NCBI GenBank assembly: GCA_023212645.1
Contig: JALBYC010000001.1
Coordinates: forward strand, 806,001 to 870,000
DNA length: 64,000 bases
Direction of reading: 5' to 3'
Source of the DNA: Farysia itapuensis
Taxonomy: Eukaryota; Basidiomycota; Ustilaginomycetes; Ustilaginales; Ustilaginaceae
The position numbers were made by a program, and so were the translations under genes. The first letter of the stretch is position 1, and each line of letters opens with the position of its first letter. This document shows positions 17,950 through 28,700 of the stretch, one piece after another. The notes beneath the pieces are model-generated. The model worked only from the letters and a program-made list of their open reading frames with translations. It was not told where the DNA came from and did no database searches.

Positions 17950-20900
17950 CTACATGACGTAGGAGCTGGGGATGACGCCAGTTTGGCCGCGTTGGTTTCG
18001 AGCGAGCCACCAGTGTTTGTCCTGGTCGTCGAGGATGACGATGGGTTCGCCGGCGGTGAGGGGCAGTTCGGATTCGTGATTTGGTGCGAATTCGTAGCGC
18101 GCGTGGGCTGGGATACCCTCGCTGGCCTCGGAATCGTGCTGCTGTTCATGGCCAGCCATGAGTCCAGCACCTGCCGCGCCCCCGGCTGCTGCCGTACCCA
18201 TTGCGCCAGCTTCCGAGTCGTACAGCTCGGTATCGTGGTGGTACTGCGATCCAGTCGCGTCTTGGCTCTGGCTGTGATCCTGGTCGCCCGTACTGTAGTC
18301 GTGTGGTGAATCATTTCGGTCGTGGTATTTCGTTGCCGCCGCTGCGCCAGCACCTGCTCCAACCCCTGCACCTGCAAGCATCGCACTTTCCGTAGCAGCA
18401 TTCAGCGTCGCCAAAAGACTCGAGGGTCGCTTCTTCTGACCGAGACCCAACGAGTCATCGCTCGCAGAAGCCGGAACAGCAACCTGACGCTCCGGTCGTC
18501 GTCGAGCCAATGCCCACAACAACCCAATCAGCACCAGCAAAAACACAATCCCAAGCCCAATAGCGATCGAGACCAAAATCACCAGGCCGACGGCGAGTTG
18601 ATGCAGATTCGGGAAGCGGAGGACCTCGGTGGACCGCGTGAAGGCACGGACGATGCCGGAAGAGCCGTCGGTATTGGTAGCCAGCAGGAAGGGGATGATG
18701 TTCTGTCCGTCGAAAAAGACACTCGAGACGTTGCCGTAGGCTTGTGTCATGAGCGATCCGCTGATGACCAACAAACGGTTGTTCTGCAGAATCGAGTTGG
18801 CGGAATGCGCTCGTGAGAGGGGCACAAAGGTCAGTTGAGAGATTCCAGTGTCGGCGAGGAAGAGGTTGTCGCCCATCGAGTCGTACTGTGTGCCGTCCCA
18901 TTTGACAAAGTAAGGTGCGTTGCCGTCCGAAGTACGTCCTGCGACAAAGATGGCGTTGGCATCGAGGTCGTTGACGCTAACGGCTGTTGCAGGTCCGGCT
19001 ACCTGTCCCATGCCGGAGCCGACGCTGCCGAAGCTGTACAAGATCTGAGTGTCGAAGTTGTAGCTTGCCAGTGATGCTTCAGCACCATTGACTGTCATGG
19101 AGCCAGCCAAGATGAGCTGGTTGGCTTTGCTGCCGGCAAAGTCAATGGCCGAAATTTGGCCGCTAAGACCGGCGCTGATGGAGCTCCATCGGAGCGCACT
19201 CGTGTCCCACAGACAGACGTTGACGCACGGAAGCGAGCCTGCTGACGCAAACGATCCGCTGACAACCACAGTGGTAGTGTCTGGACGATGGCTGATGGAC
19301 GTCACTGAGAGCACCTGACCAGCCGAGCTCTCCAGAGCGGCGCCAGCACTATTCCAAGTACCCTTGTTCAAATCGTACGTCTCGAAACCGCCATCGCCGC
19401 CGACGTAGAGCATGTCGGAGTCGACCAACAGCGCTCGAACGACATTGACGGCATCCTGCCCAGCCGTTGATGGCATCGAAGGGAAGGCGGACAGCACGTT
19501 GGTACTATCATCGTAAAACGCAAGATTACGAATTCCGGCTGTAGTAGTAAAGTTGCCGCCAAGAATGTTGACGTAGGAGCCGTCACTGCGCTGCCAGAAG
19601 GCACTGGCCAAGATCTCAGGCTGATCGTCCGAGCTGAGCGATGACGGCTGGAGCGCATCGGCTCGCTTCTGCAGCGATGTTGGGGCAGTGATCTGGTCGT
19701 TTGACTGACGGGGAAAGAGACTTCGCAATCGGGATGTCAGGCCACCAGAAGCGTTTTGGCCCGATGATCTAGGCTGCTCCAGTGGTTGCTGTGCACGTTT
19801 GGGAATGACGTTTCTGCGACGAGCGCTGCTGGATGAGCTTGAAGCAGACGACGCAGAGCCGGTGGTGCTAGCAAATTGGAAATCAAGAGACTGGACCTGA
19901 GGCAGTCCACCATTTGTCTCTGGTGCTTCGAGCTGAGCGGCACCAGAAGCAGACTGCATGCTCATGGCTTTGACGCCTCCGGCTAAGAAGCTAAGCTTGG
20001 TCTTGGAGTTGACGTCGGCGTAAGCTGCGCTGATATCCGCCGACAGGAACGAGGTTTGTGGCTGCCAGGAGTTGGTCGAAGTATTCCAGACTGCGTAGCC
20101 GCCAGTCTGACCTGTGCCGTTGACTGTCTCGAACCCGCCCGCAAATAATACAGCGTCCGTGGCTAGAGCGTAAACAGAGGTGACAGGGCCATCAGGACCG
20201 CCGCCTAGTGCGTTCCAGCTGTTACTACCCGGATCGAATCTTGCGACGTACGATAACGGTACAGAGCCATCCGCGGAACTCGTAAAGTCTCCTCCTACAT
20301 ACAAGGAGTCCGCGAGTGTTGCTAGTGCACGGACTTGCCCGTTCAGGCCGCCATTAGCAATGTCGAGGGGCTGAGCGCCGTTGCTATCCGCCGAAAAGCC
20401 AGCAATGTTGGCAAAGCTAACGTTACTCGTCGAGACAAAAGAGCCGCCAACAAAAGTGCTTCCGTCCACACTAGCGATGGCAGAGACCGAGCTGTTGCCA
20501 CTGCCAGTTCCAATGCCATTCTTGTACAGGGTTGCAGCGAATGTGTCGACTTGAGTCATGACCGTGCTGGGCAGCACACCGGTGCCGTTGTTTGCAGTCG
20601 AAGCCACAGCGCTGTCGAAAAGATTGAACTCGAGTAAGCCAAATCCAGGAGAGCGAGCTGTTTGCAACGTCTCGTTGCTATCGCGCAGCAAAAAGCTGAT
20701 CCGATCGGCAATGACGGTGAACTGGTTGCCACCGGAAGGAGCTGGGGCATCGGTTGGGATTGAGAGAATCACAGTGGGCTTGAAGCCTGTAGCAGCCTTA
20801 TTGACCACGCCGCTGTAAATTTGCACAGTGGCGTCCTGTTCGTTGGTCTGGGAGATGCGCGTCAGGTTGCCCTCAGAGCCTTGTACAGCGAAGACGTTTA

Positions 20901-22452
20901 CATTGACATCCGTGCGTTCGGTGCACTGAGCACTGGAAGAGCAGCCAGGAACAAACATGTTGATGGTATAATTGCCGTCGTAAGGAATGTCGACCGCCCA
21001 GGCGACGGTAGCCGAGCTGACGGACTGGAGATTCGAGTAAGCGTCAGTCAGAGCCAACACAGGTTCTGTAGTACCAGCAAGGGATACAATGGTACTTGGA
21101 TACCATCCGCCCTGACTGGTGGCTGTAGATGTGGTGCCATTGACGCCCGGCTGACTGGACTGACATCCGCCGCGGTTGGCGGCGTCATATGCGTAGGCCC
21201 AGCCGCCGACCGACAGCAGTTCGAGAACGTGTAGACCTGCACTGGCGCCGTACCACTCCGTCGCTGTAAACTGGATGCCGGTCAATGTCTTGATACCGCC
21301 CGGTGCGTTATTCGTTGCCGTGTCTGCGATCAGAAAATCCTGGTATGGTATAGAGGAGTCGTGGGAAAGAGTGCAATTGTTTGTGCAAGTGACGTTCTGG
21401 TTCGTTGCCGGGTCGAGGTAGATTAGCTCGAGCTCTGTGTTGTCAGGTATGGAGACGATACCAAAAGTGCGAGTTCCTCGACCGTCGACAAAGGTGTTTC
21501 CAAGACGGATGGCACGAACGTCGAGGGCGCGGAATGCACGAGCGGTCAGGCGACCCTCAATGCCGTCCTGAAACAAGTACGAGTTTCCGCTACCATCAGG
21601 GCCCTGCGGACATAGGATCTGCGCCGGGTTGTTGTATGCAGAATCGCTTGAGCTTGGACCGCCGACGAATTCGACTTGCCCCAAGGAAAGGGGAGTGAGC
21701 GCCAAGGTAAGGGCCGAAGCAGACGTATTGGTGCCGGACTGGGAGCCGTTGACGCCCATGCTTGCAAAAGTGGTGGTGAACTCGCCACCAAACTGTACCA
21801 AAGACGAGTTGGCGCCGGGGACAATGGTGTTGACAGGGCCATTGAGGCCGCCGAAATCAAGAGGTGTCCACGCGGAAGTGGCAATATCCCATGCGGCGAC
21901 ACTGCCCAAGTAGCGGTCAGAACTGTCCTGACGTGGATGGGTAAAGGAGCCACCAGCTATGAGTTGCTGATGTTGGTCGTCACAGTAGACAGCGTTGACG
22001 GTACCGTCCAAACCGCCGGCCATATTGTCAAAAGTGTTTGTGGACGGGTTGTAGACTGCGATGTTGCTGACAGAGATGCCCCCTATTGAAGTGTAATCGC
22101 CTGCGACAAAGACGAGGTTGGGAGAAGACTGCATTTGACAGATGGCACGAATGGTGCCGCCCTCTTCGGTGGCACTGAGTGTGCTGAGAGTGCCATTGGT
22201 GGCTCTTGACAGGAGGGTGGAAGCCGCGGCATCGTATGTGTTGTTGGGATTGCTGAGCGAGCCAGTCTGATTCCAGATCTCCACGCCGGCGAAAGCGCCT
22301 GCAATGCTGACGGCACCAAGCAGGTCAAAGTCGATGCTGGGAAAGTTGTCGATGGACGCGGCAGACGTATGAGGAGCTGCCACTAGCAGTAGTGCAGCTA
22401 GGGCAGCTATTGGCGCACGCCGCCACTTTGTTGGGCGAGATGCTGTCGGCAT
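17950..22452 (-). CDS. RAX2: Rax2-like cortical polarity marker with C-terminal SH3 domain
   Basis: Rax2 is a type I plasma-membrane glycoprotein that marks previous growth sites for polarised growth. The 1500-aa single-exon protein has a signal peptide (about 1-32), a large extracellular region of kelch-like propeller repeats (recurrent VYVGGDF/LFAGGFETVNG/LYVGGD units) with many N-x-S/T sites, a transmembrane segment at about 1283-1315, and a cytoplasmic tail. The tail has a low-complexity Gly/Ala/His stretch and ends in a clear SH3 domain at about 1450-1500 (ARYEFAP, ELPLTAGE, WWLARN, GVIPSSYV). The SH3 could recruit proline-rich actin or septin regulators to the cortex; that is inference. 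The classical yeast Rax2 has no SH3 domain. Confidence 0.88.
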   Translation of the reverse strand: MPTASRPTKWRRAPIAALAALLLVAAPHTSAASIDNFPSIDFDLLGAVSIAGAFAGVEIWNQTGSLSNPNNTYDAAASTLLSRATNGTLSTLSATEEGGTIRAICQMQSSPNLVFVAGDYTSIGGISVSNIAVYNPSTNTFDNMAGGLDGTVNAVYCDDQHQQLIAGGSFTHPRQDSSDRYLGSVAAWDIATSAWTPLDFGGLNGPVNTIVPGANSSLVQFGGEFTTTFASMGVNGSQSGTNTSASALTLALTPLSLGQVEFVGGPSSSDSAYNNPAQILCPQGPDGSGNSYLFQDGIEGRLTARAFRALDVRAIRLGNTFVDGRGTRTFGIVSIPDNTELELIYLDPATNQNVTCTNNCTLSHDSSIPYQDFLIADTATNNAPGGIKTLTGIQFTATEWYGASAGLHVLELLSVGGWAYAYDAANRGGCQSSQPGVNGTTSTATSQGGWYPSTIVSLAGTTEPVLALTDAYSNLQSVSSATVAWAVDIPYDGNYTINMFVPGCSSSAQCTERTDVNVNVFAVQGSEGNLTRISQTNEQDATVQIYSGVVNKAATGFKPTVILSIPTDAPAPSGGNQFTVIADRISFLLRDSNETLQTARSPGFGLLEFNLFDSAVASTANNGTGVLPSTVMTQVDTFAATLYKNGIGTGSGNSSVSAIASVDGSTFVGGSFVSTSNVSFANIAGFSADSNGAQPLDIANGGLNGQVRALATLADSLYVGGDFTSSADGSVPLSYVARFDPGSNSWNALGGGPDGPVTSVYALATDAVLFAGGFETVNGTGQTGGYAVWNTSTNSWQPQTSFLSADISAAYADVNSKTKLSFLAGGVKAMSMQSASGAAQLEAPETNGGLPQVQSLDFQFASTTGSASSASSSSSSARRRNVIPKRAQQPLEQPRSSGQNASGGLTSRLRSLFPRQSNDQITAPTSLQKRADALQPSSLSSDDQPEILASAFWQRSDGSYVNILGGNFTTTAGIRNLAFYDDSTNVLSAFPSMPSTAGQDAVNVVRALLVDSDMLYVGGDGGFETYDLNKGTWNSAGAALESSAGQVLSVTSISHRPDTTTVVVSGSFASAGSLPCVNVCLWDTSALRWSSISAGLSGQISAIDFAGSKANQLILAGSMTVNGAEASLASYNFDTQILYSFGSVGSGMGQVAGPATAVSVNDLDANAIFVAGRTSDGNAPYFVKWDGTQYDSMGDNLFLADTGISQLTFVPLSRAHSANSILQNNRLLVISGSLMTQAYGNVSSVFFDGQNIIPFLLATNTDGSSGIVRAFTRSTEVLRFPNLHQLAVGLVILVSIAIGLGIVFLLVLIGLLWALARRRPERQVAVPASASDDSLGLGQKKRPSSLLATLNAATESAMLAGAGVGAGAGAAAATKYHDRNDSPHDYSTGDQDHSQSQDATGSQYHHDTELYDSEAGAMGTAAAGGAAGAGLMAGHEQQHDSEASEGIPAHARYEFAPNHESELPLTAGEPIVILDDQDKHWWLARNQRGQTGVIPSSYVM

Positions 22453-22987
22453 GGTCGATCTGAGCAGGATACGATAAGCGAGACTCTATAGCATGCTGCG
22501 TGGGTTCAATGGGAGATGCGAGAAGGGACAGTGGCGGTCACGGTGAAAACGAGATGAGCGAGATGAAGAAAGCAAGCTGCTTGTCTCAAACGTTTGAAAT
22601 TTTAGAGCTTCTCCCACATACACGCCTGCTTCTCAACCCTGCGCTCAGCATCCCAGCAAAGAGGGCGCTCGGATTCTGTCTCAGCGCCGCGCTTCCTGTG
22701 CAACTATGTGACATGCGCAGTCTATACGTTTGGGCCCACAAGCATGCTTCTTTGCAGAAAGAGATTTTGCGTTTCATTTGAGTCGGACAGAGGAGAGCGT
22801 GTTGTTTGTTTTTGCTCACTTCAAAAAGACCAACACGCGACTCACGAGCGTGTTAGGCTGATGGGCCATTTTATCGTGCGAGTGTAATCCGATCACGAAG
22901 GAGCGATTTGGCGGTTGAAGCGACCCACACTCCTCCCCAGTCTTGCATCTCACGGTCCAGCCTTCTCTTGTTCAAAACCGGGCAAAC
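22453..22987. other. Divergent 5' region RAX2 / small mitochondrial protein
   Basis: The 535-bp stretch lies between divergent start codons and should contain both promoters. A 93-codon frame at 22500-22781 shows no recognisable protein. No TATA box, repeat or palindrome stands out. Confidence 0.5.
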
Positions 22988-23588
22988 ATGATGGCAGCAA
23001 ACACCTGCCGCACAGCGCTACCACGGGCTACAGCTGCTCGCTCGCTGACCCGATCGCTGCACACCAGTCGTGTGGTGCGAGCCGAGGCATCTACTTCCAG
23101 TGCTGCTGACCAGGAGTACCCTGCCGAGGGATTCGGTGCTCCCATCTGGCGATACACGATTGGCGGTCTCATTGTTGGTTTCGGCGTCTATCGCCTCTCA
23201 ACCGCATATGCCGAGCCCAATCCTTCTCCAGCTTCGTCGACTGGTAAAGCCATGCCCACCGAAGACAATGAAGTAGAGCTGCCGTGGATCACCAAGTACC
23301 TTGCGCATTGGACAACACCATCCTCCGTCTGGAAAGACAGGGGTGTCAAGCATCTAGAGATGATCAGAGACAAGGCAGAAGCGAGAATCATCTTCCAAGA
23401 AGCCGAGCGCCCAGCCATGCACAGATATGCATTCCCACAGTAAGTATCTCTCTCCGCGCTCAACCTGCTATGCAGAGTATCTGACCTTGCCATCTCTTCG
23501 AAACTTTACCAGAGTATTTGAGCAGGCATCGCCTCACAACATAGCTCCTGGCACGCAGATCGATCTCTCCGATCTCAAAGTCAAGTAA
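22988..23588 (+). CDS. Small mitochondrial inner-membrane protein, probably complex I 17.8-kDa-type subunit; 2 exons
   Basis: Exon 1 is 22988-23439 and exon 2 is 23513-23588, with a 73-nt GT-AG intron, giving 175 aa. The first 35 residues are basic and hydroxylated (RTALPRATAARSLTRSLHTSR), a mitochondrial presequence. One membrane segment (IGGLIVGFGVYRLSTAY) is near 57-75, followed by a soluble part ending EQASPHNIAPGTQIDLSDLKVK. The layout and the SPH-x-I-x-x-G-x-Q-x-DLSDL ending recall the fungal 17.8-kDa-type accessory subunit of NADH:ubiquinone oxidoreductase; this is from memory of the family and not certain. Unspliced, the frame hits the TAA within the donor. Two adjacent ATGs (22988, 22991) exist. 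Confidence 0.6.
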
Positions 23589-23630
23589 GACAGTCATCCT
23601 AGCAATCAGTATCTGCATTCCTTTTATCAT

Positions 23631-24296
23631 CTACAAGTGCGAAGCGGGGAGATTGGCTAGCTGGGACACTGCTGTCTTGATCAGTTGCACCAGCTTTGCA
23701 GCCTCGTCTTCCTCCAGCTCATCGCGCCCGTGGCCGAGACCCATCAGCGCCATTGGATGTTGTGACTTTCGCGCCGCACCTGAACTTGACGATGAGCTGG
23801 TCTGGAACGTCGCCGGCACAATGTGGAAATGGACCTGCCGTTGTTGAACGATTGTTGTTCAAGACACGTTCTCTTGTGCAGCAGCTCTGTTTGTACTCAC
23901 ATGCGGAACAATCTGAGCATAGACCTGATTTGTTATAACCTGAAGCCGTTCGTCACCTAGAGCTGAGCACACGCACAACTGCCATTGTCAGTTTCCAAAC
24001 AGCTGTTATACATGCCTACATTGCCTACCTTTGCCAACGGCGCGAGCAGTGGTTACTAAAGCTTTGCCGAGGGACGCAGCCTGCTCTGGCTCCAGATGCG
24101 AGAGCTGCTGAACATGTTTTTTGGGAACGACTAGCGTATGTCCACGCCGTAACGGAAGGATGTCAAGAAAAGCGATATTTTCCTCGTCCTCATACACAAT
24201 GTGAGCTGCTGCTTGTTTCGACACGATGCGGCAAAAGGCACAGTCCTCCTGTAGGTCTTTGGATCCGTCGAAGCGGGCCAGTGTGTGAGAGGTCAT
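23631..24296 (-). CDS. HIT-family nucleotide-binding hydrolase, 3 exons
   Basis: HIT (Hint-like) proteins hydrolyse nucleoside phosphoramidates or related nucleotides. Exons are 24029-24296, 23901-23956 (56 nt) and 23631-23834; both introns are GT-AG (72 and 66 nt). Spliced length is 175 aa. The N-terminal part has CAFCRIV and the LDILPLRRGHTLVVPKKHV block; the active-site triad motif HVHFHIV is created by the second splice, which falls just after its first histidine. The acceptor at CTAG|GTGACG was chosen because only it keeps the frame and yields GDERLQVITNQVYAQIVPH. Convergent with the preceding gene, with 42 bp between the stops. Confidence 0.88.
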
Positions 24297-24393
24297 TGTT
24301 GGTGGTGACTTGTCTGGGTCTCCTCTCCTCCACCTATTGCGATTTTGTGGGGGTAAAGATGGACCGACTTGATCCTCTTTTCGACCCTGTCCA

Positions 24394-25725
24394 ATGTCGT
24401 ATACTGGTACAACCGCGTTACTTGCGCCTGGTCCGAATCCTCGAGCACCCGCGCTGCCATGGCGGTCAGATGCCTTCTTTGCCGTAGACGATACAGTGAG
24501 GGGCGGAAGTAGTCGCTCTCACATCAGTATCGTCCAGAATCCACCCCCGGCAAGGGGCGAGATCGTCTTTTCTGGCTTCCTCGACACAACCACTCTCGGT
24601 GGAGCTGGCTTTGCATCTCAAGTTTCGTCATCTTCGTTCCCTGTCGTACTCTCCAGGCAGAACTACACCGGGCTACGCATCATTGTTCGCAAGCAAGCAC
24701 GCACCTTCCAAGACTCTCCTCAGGAAGGCGGCGGTCAAGGCCCTGTCAAATCCTTCGTCTTCCAGATCAAAACCGAGGTGCCACAACGCAGACCAGACGG
24801 TAGACGAGAAAGCGTCGTTGTCTGGGAATGGAGCTTTGTCATCCCCGACAATGAAGAATCAAACGCACAAGCTCCGTCTTCCCTGAATCACGCTCTTTCC
24901 ACGGATGAACTACTGGTCTTTGATGCGTCGTGGCAGGATTTCAAGCCATTCTACCGTGGCAAGCCAGTCGATGCCAACAAGGCCGGCGACTTCCAGCCGG
25001 AGAAGACGGTCGAATGGGGCTTGATGGCACGGAGCAACTTCCAGCTCCAGTCCGGTCCTTTTTCCGTCCAGATTCACAGTCTCAGTGCGATAGACAGGCC
25101 AAATCCGGATGCCGTCGTGTCCCTCGGCCAAAGCGAGAAAAGTGACATGCAGCATTCCTTTCGAGACGAACAAGCCCCATCTTTGAGTACGGCTTTGCCA
25201 TCGAACAGTGAAGCGGCTTTCGCTACAGCTTCGTCTCTGCGACAGAGGTCGTCGAGCAGCGAATACTACGGTTTTGCCCTTTTCATTCTTGCCACCGTTC
25301 TATGGGTTGTATGGGTCATTTGGGCCCTGACTCCAGATCACATCCTGCAGCTAATCGGCATTGAGTGGTATCCGAATCGTGAATGGGCCTATCTCATTCC
25401 TGCTTGGTCGCTCGTTGTCGTTCTCACCATTTACGCCGTCTTTATTGGCATTAACATGTACAAGACCCCGGACATCGAAGACATACGCAACGTCACAGGT
25501 AAGCACCCCTTGACCCAAAGATACTTTGTACCTCTATTGACTCGTTCTGTATCAGATTCAGCACAGAACGTGTTCAGCATCTCAATGGACGACGAAACGC
25601 ACCCACTGCTCAACGAGAAACAGCGAGCCAAACTGCAAAGCGACTTCTACGACCTCCCGCCAGGCTATGTTTCGCGGCAACTCTACCTCTCCAATCCTGA
25701 AATCCCTGCTTTCCACACTAAGTAG
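24394..25725 (+). CDS. CIA30 domain joined in frame to PIG-P (GPI-GlcNAc transferase subunit P)
   Basis: The frame encodes an N-terminal CIA30/NDUFAF1-like domain (about 20-240; WRSDAFFAVDDTVRGGSSRSH start, VEWGLMARSNFQLQSGPFSVQI end) and a C-terminal PIG-P domain (about 285-400; two membrane segments near 293-312 and 333-355, with the GINMYKTP turn). CIA30 proteins assist complex I assembly in mitochondria; PIG-P is an ER subunit of the first enzyme of GPI synthesis. No stop or obvious splice site separates them. A 57-nt intron at 25499-25555 (GTAAGC...ATCAG) is a multiple of three and lacks stops, so it hides in the frame; removing it gives 424 aa and the sequence NVTDSAQNVF. An ATG at 25147 (residue 252) could start a separate PIG-P. 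Stop is 54 bp from the convergent coiled-coil gene. Confidence 0.75.
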   Translation: MSYTGTTALLAPGPNPRAPALPWRSDAFFAVDDTVRGGSSRSHISIVQNPPPARGEIVFSGFLDTTTLGGAGFASQVSSSSFPVVLSRQNYTGLRIIVRKQARTFQDSPQEGGGQGPVKSFVFQIKTEVPQRRPDGRRESVVVWEWSFVIPDNEESNAQAPSSLNHALSTDELLVFDASWQDFKPFYRGKPVDANKAGDFQPEKTVEWGLMARSNFQLQSGPFSVQIHSLSAIDRPNPDAVVSLGQSEKSDMQHSFRDEQAPSLSTALPSNSEAAFATASSLRQRSSSSEYYGFALFILATVLWVVWVIWALTPDHILQLIGIEWYPNREWAYLIPAWSLVVVLTIYAVFIGINMYKTPDIEDIRNVTGKHPLTQRYFVPLLTRSVSDSAQNVFSISMDDETHPLLNEKQRAKLQSDFYDLPPGYVSRQLYLSNPEIPAFHTK

Positions 25726-25779
25726 ACCACTCCGCGCAAGAAAACGTGAGAATACACAATGACTTTATTACGGGAAAGA

Positions 25780-28700
25780 CTAGCGGAAAACGGATCGAGC
25801 CATGGGGCCGGGTTTGACCAGTTTCGAGGCGGATGGTCTCGTTTTGGAGGACTTGGATTTTCGAGGTAAGGTCTTTTGTGGCTGTTGTGCTACGGTGGTG
25901 GAGGATGCGAGGCCGTCGATGGTGAATTCGGGTAGGTGTTGCGTACCGTCGTCGTGCCAGCCTTGACGGAAGGAGTCGTCCTGGTCCTCGTAGATGGTGC
26001 TCTCCTCTCCATTTTCCTCGCGAATGACAAGACTGGTGCGGGCGTTGACGCTGCGCAGACCGCTGGTCGGTACCGCGATGCGCTGAGCTCCAGAGTAGCG
26101 CGAACGACGCATCGTCCTAGGACGCGAGTCTTCACCACCATAATTCGTCACTGCCTGGCGAGGAGACGGCCGAGCCAACGGTGTCGAATGCGCCATGCCG
26201 TACGAAGACGGTCCCATTCCAAACTCGCCACGCAGAAGGGGCATAGGTGCACTGCCAGGTGTGTCCATAGTCCAGTCCGACATCAAGTGTGGTGAGGGCG
26301 AGGGGAGCGCCGCGTTCATCAGATTAGGCACATCGCTCGACACGTCCGAGATCATCGGCAGTGGTGGTGACGAAGCTCGCACCAGTTCCGACACCCGGCG
26401 TGCTTTCACGCCAAGTGACGAGACGCCCAAGCTTGGTCTGCTCGTCATCTTGGATGCCGCAGACACTTGAGGAGCTGTCTGGGTGATGTCTCCGTCTGCC
26501 TCGTCGATAAGACTCGATCTTTCTACCACGGTGGGCAAGGCAATGGTCGACGATTGATCATGAGACGTCGCGGCTTGAGACGTCTGCCGCAACGAACCAC
26601 TGTTGACAAGCGTGGCACGTGGTCGATTGCGGTTTGCTATCGTAGGCTTGAAGACTGCCTCGATTGTCTCATCCGGCACCGTGTCGTCGCTAGACACGGA
26701 GACCTGATCCGCTTCGGCGGCAGCATGCACCGAAATACTGCCATAGGATCTCCTCTTCTTCAGCGGCTTGCTGTCCATGACGATGACTTCCTCTGCAACG
26801 ATATCTGGCTGGACCGGTTCCAGTACGGCGACTGGTACCGAATAAGCTTCGACAGGCTCTGCTGTCTTGACCAGAGACGAGGAGACACTGCGCAAGAGAG
26901 CGTTGTGATCTGCCGCTCTGACAACACGTGTCAAGTCGGTCCTTGGTCGTTGGCTGAGCGGCACATCGACTGCCTTGTAGCTCCTCAGCTCCTTTTCCAT
27001 GTCGACCTTAGCAGCAGTCATGTTTTGCAGCTGAATACGCAGCGAGATGTTTTCTTCTTTCACCTCGTCCAACTCTCGCCTGACTCGGTCCATGTACATG
27101 ATCTTCTGGTTTGGGTTCGTATGGCCGAGCAGCTCGGAATTGAGTGCAGAGAGAGTCGCTTTCTCCTGCTCGGCGAGAGCATTGCGTTCGATCAGGTGTC
27201 GGGTCTGCGAGGAGAGTTCGTTGTACAAATCTTCGTACTTGGATGCTTCATCGAGCATGATGGCCAATCGATCTCTCTCCTCTCTCCAAGCTTGCTCAGC
27301 CACTTTGGCGTTTTGTAGCGAGGCAGAAACGAATTTGACTGCCTCGCTGTGACCACGAGCCTCTCGTGCAGCTGATGCCGCCTCGTCCTGGGCAGCCCGG
27401 AGCGCAGTGCGCAGTACCTCCATCTCTACAAGCTGGTTACTCAAACGCTCGACTTCGGCCGACTTGATGGCCAGCGTTGACTCTAGCTTCGTAATTTGCT
27501 GCTTTGACGCCTGCAGGTCGACGTTCCAGGTTTTTGTCTCGCCTACGATTTCGAGGTAGCGCGTGTGAAGGTCTTGCAGCTCGTTGCTCAAGGACTCGCT
27601 GCGAGATTGTGCATCCTGCAGATTGGCACGAAGCAATTCGATCTCGGTGTGATCGTTTAGATTTAGAACGGCGTCAAGGCTGTCGACGTCCATATTTTGT
27701 TCGACAGCAGCATCGAAGAGGGCTCTTTCGGCTTTTAGCTCTGCCAGCGCCGAGTCCAGGTCCTCTTGCAAAGTGAGAGCGAACTGTTGCGCCGCATCTC
27801 TGTCGTCTTCAATATGCTTGATGGTGTCGGCGAGCTGCTGCACATCGTACAAGTGCTCGGCGGCGAGCGTAGCAGTGCGCGCTTGGACAGCATTTTGCAG
27901 CTCCTCACGCGAGGCAAGCTCTTTGAGAGCGCTCTCTTCTCGAAGCTTTGCAATGTGAATGCCCGTTGCTTTAGCGATGGCAGCCAAGTTCCGTTCGTGA
28001 ACAGACTCGAGCAGCTCGATGTCTTGTGTCAATTCCTGTACCTGTGCCAAAACATGCGCTCGGACTGATTCTGTTTCTTGCGCTTGTCTCTGTGCTTCGT
28101 CGTCGAGAGAGATTCTCTGCTTCTCGAGTGCTTGCTGAAGCGAGTCGATCTGCTGCTGCATCTTGGTCTCGGTCTGCTTGGTGTACATTTGCGCATCCAT
28201 GAGTGCCACCTTGATGGATTCCTTTTCAGCTTGCAGACGCTCAATCATTCGGCCTTTCTCCTCTGCACTGCCTTCAGCTTTGCTCTGAAGGGTCTGTATG
28301 CGCAGCTCGACAGCTTTGCTCTTCGACTCGAGCTCTTCCGCTCTCGACCTTTCGGCCTCGGATGCTTTACGAGCCTCGGCTACTTCGTGCTTTCTGCGCT
28401 CCTCTGCGCGCTTGAGCTTGTCATTGAGCTCGTCGATCTCCTTCTGTCTTCTCGCTTTCGATTCTTCGTGCACCTTGTGCAACTCCTCCAGCCGGCCTTG
28501 CAAAGCGCTTAATTTGCTAGTCTTTTCCTTGAGCGAGGAGTGAGACTTTTCCCACTTTTCGATATTGTGTTTCAGCTTAGCTTCACGCTGTGCGGCCAGC
28601 CGAAGCTCTGTCTGCAGATCGCCCATTTCATTCTGGATGGTGCTTCTGTCTCGCTCGAGGTCTTGAATTCTGAGCTCAGCTTTGGTCAGCTTGTCCTCGA

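Noticed and set aside
26467..27318. 283-codon plus-strand frame opposite the coiled-coil gene
   Set aside because: Shadow of a long GC-rich coding region on the other strand; no motif.
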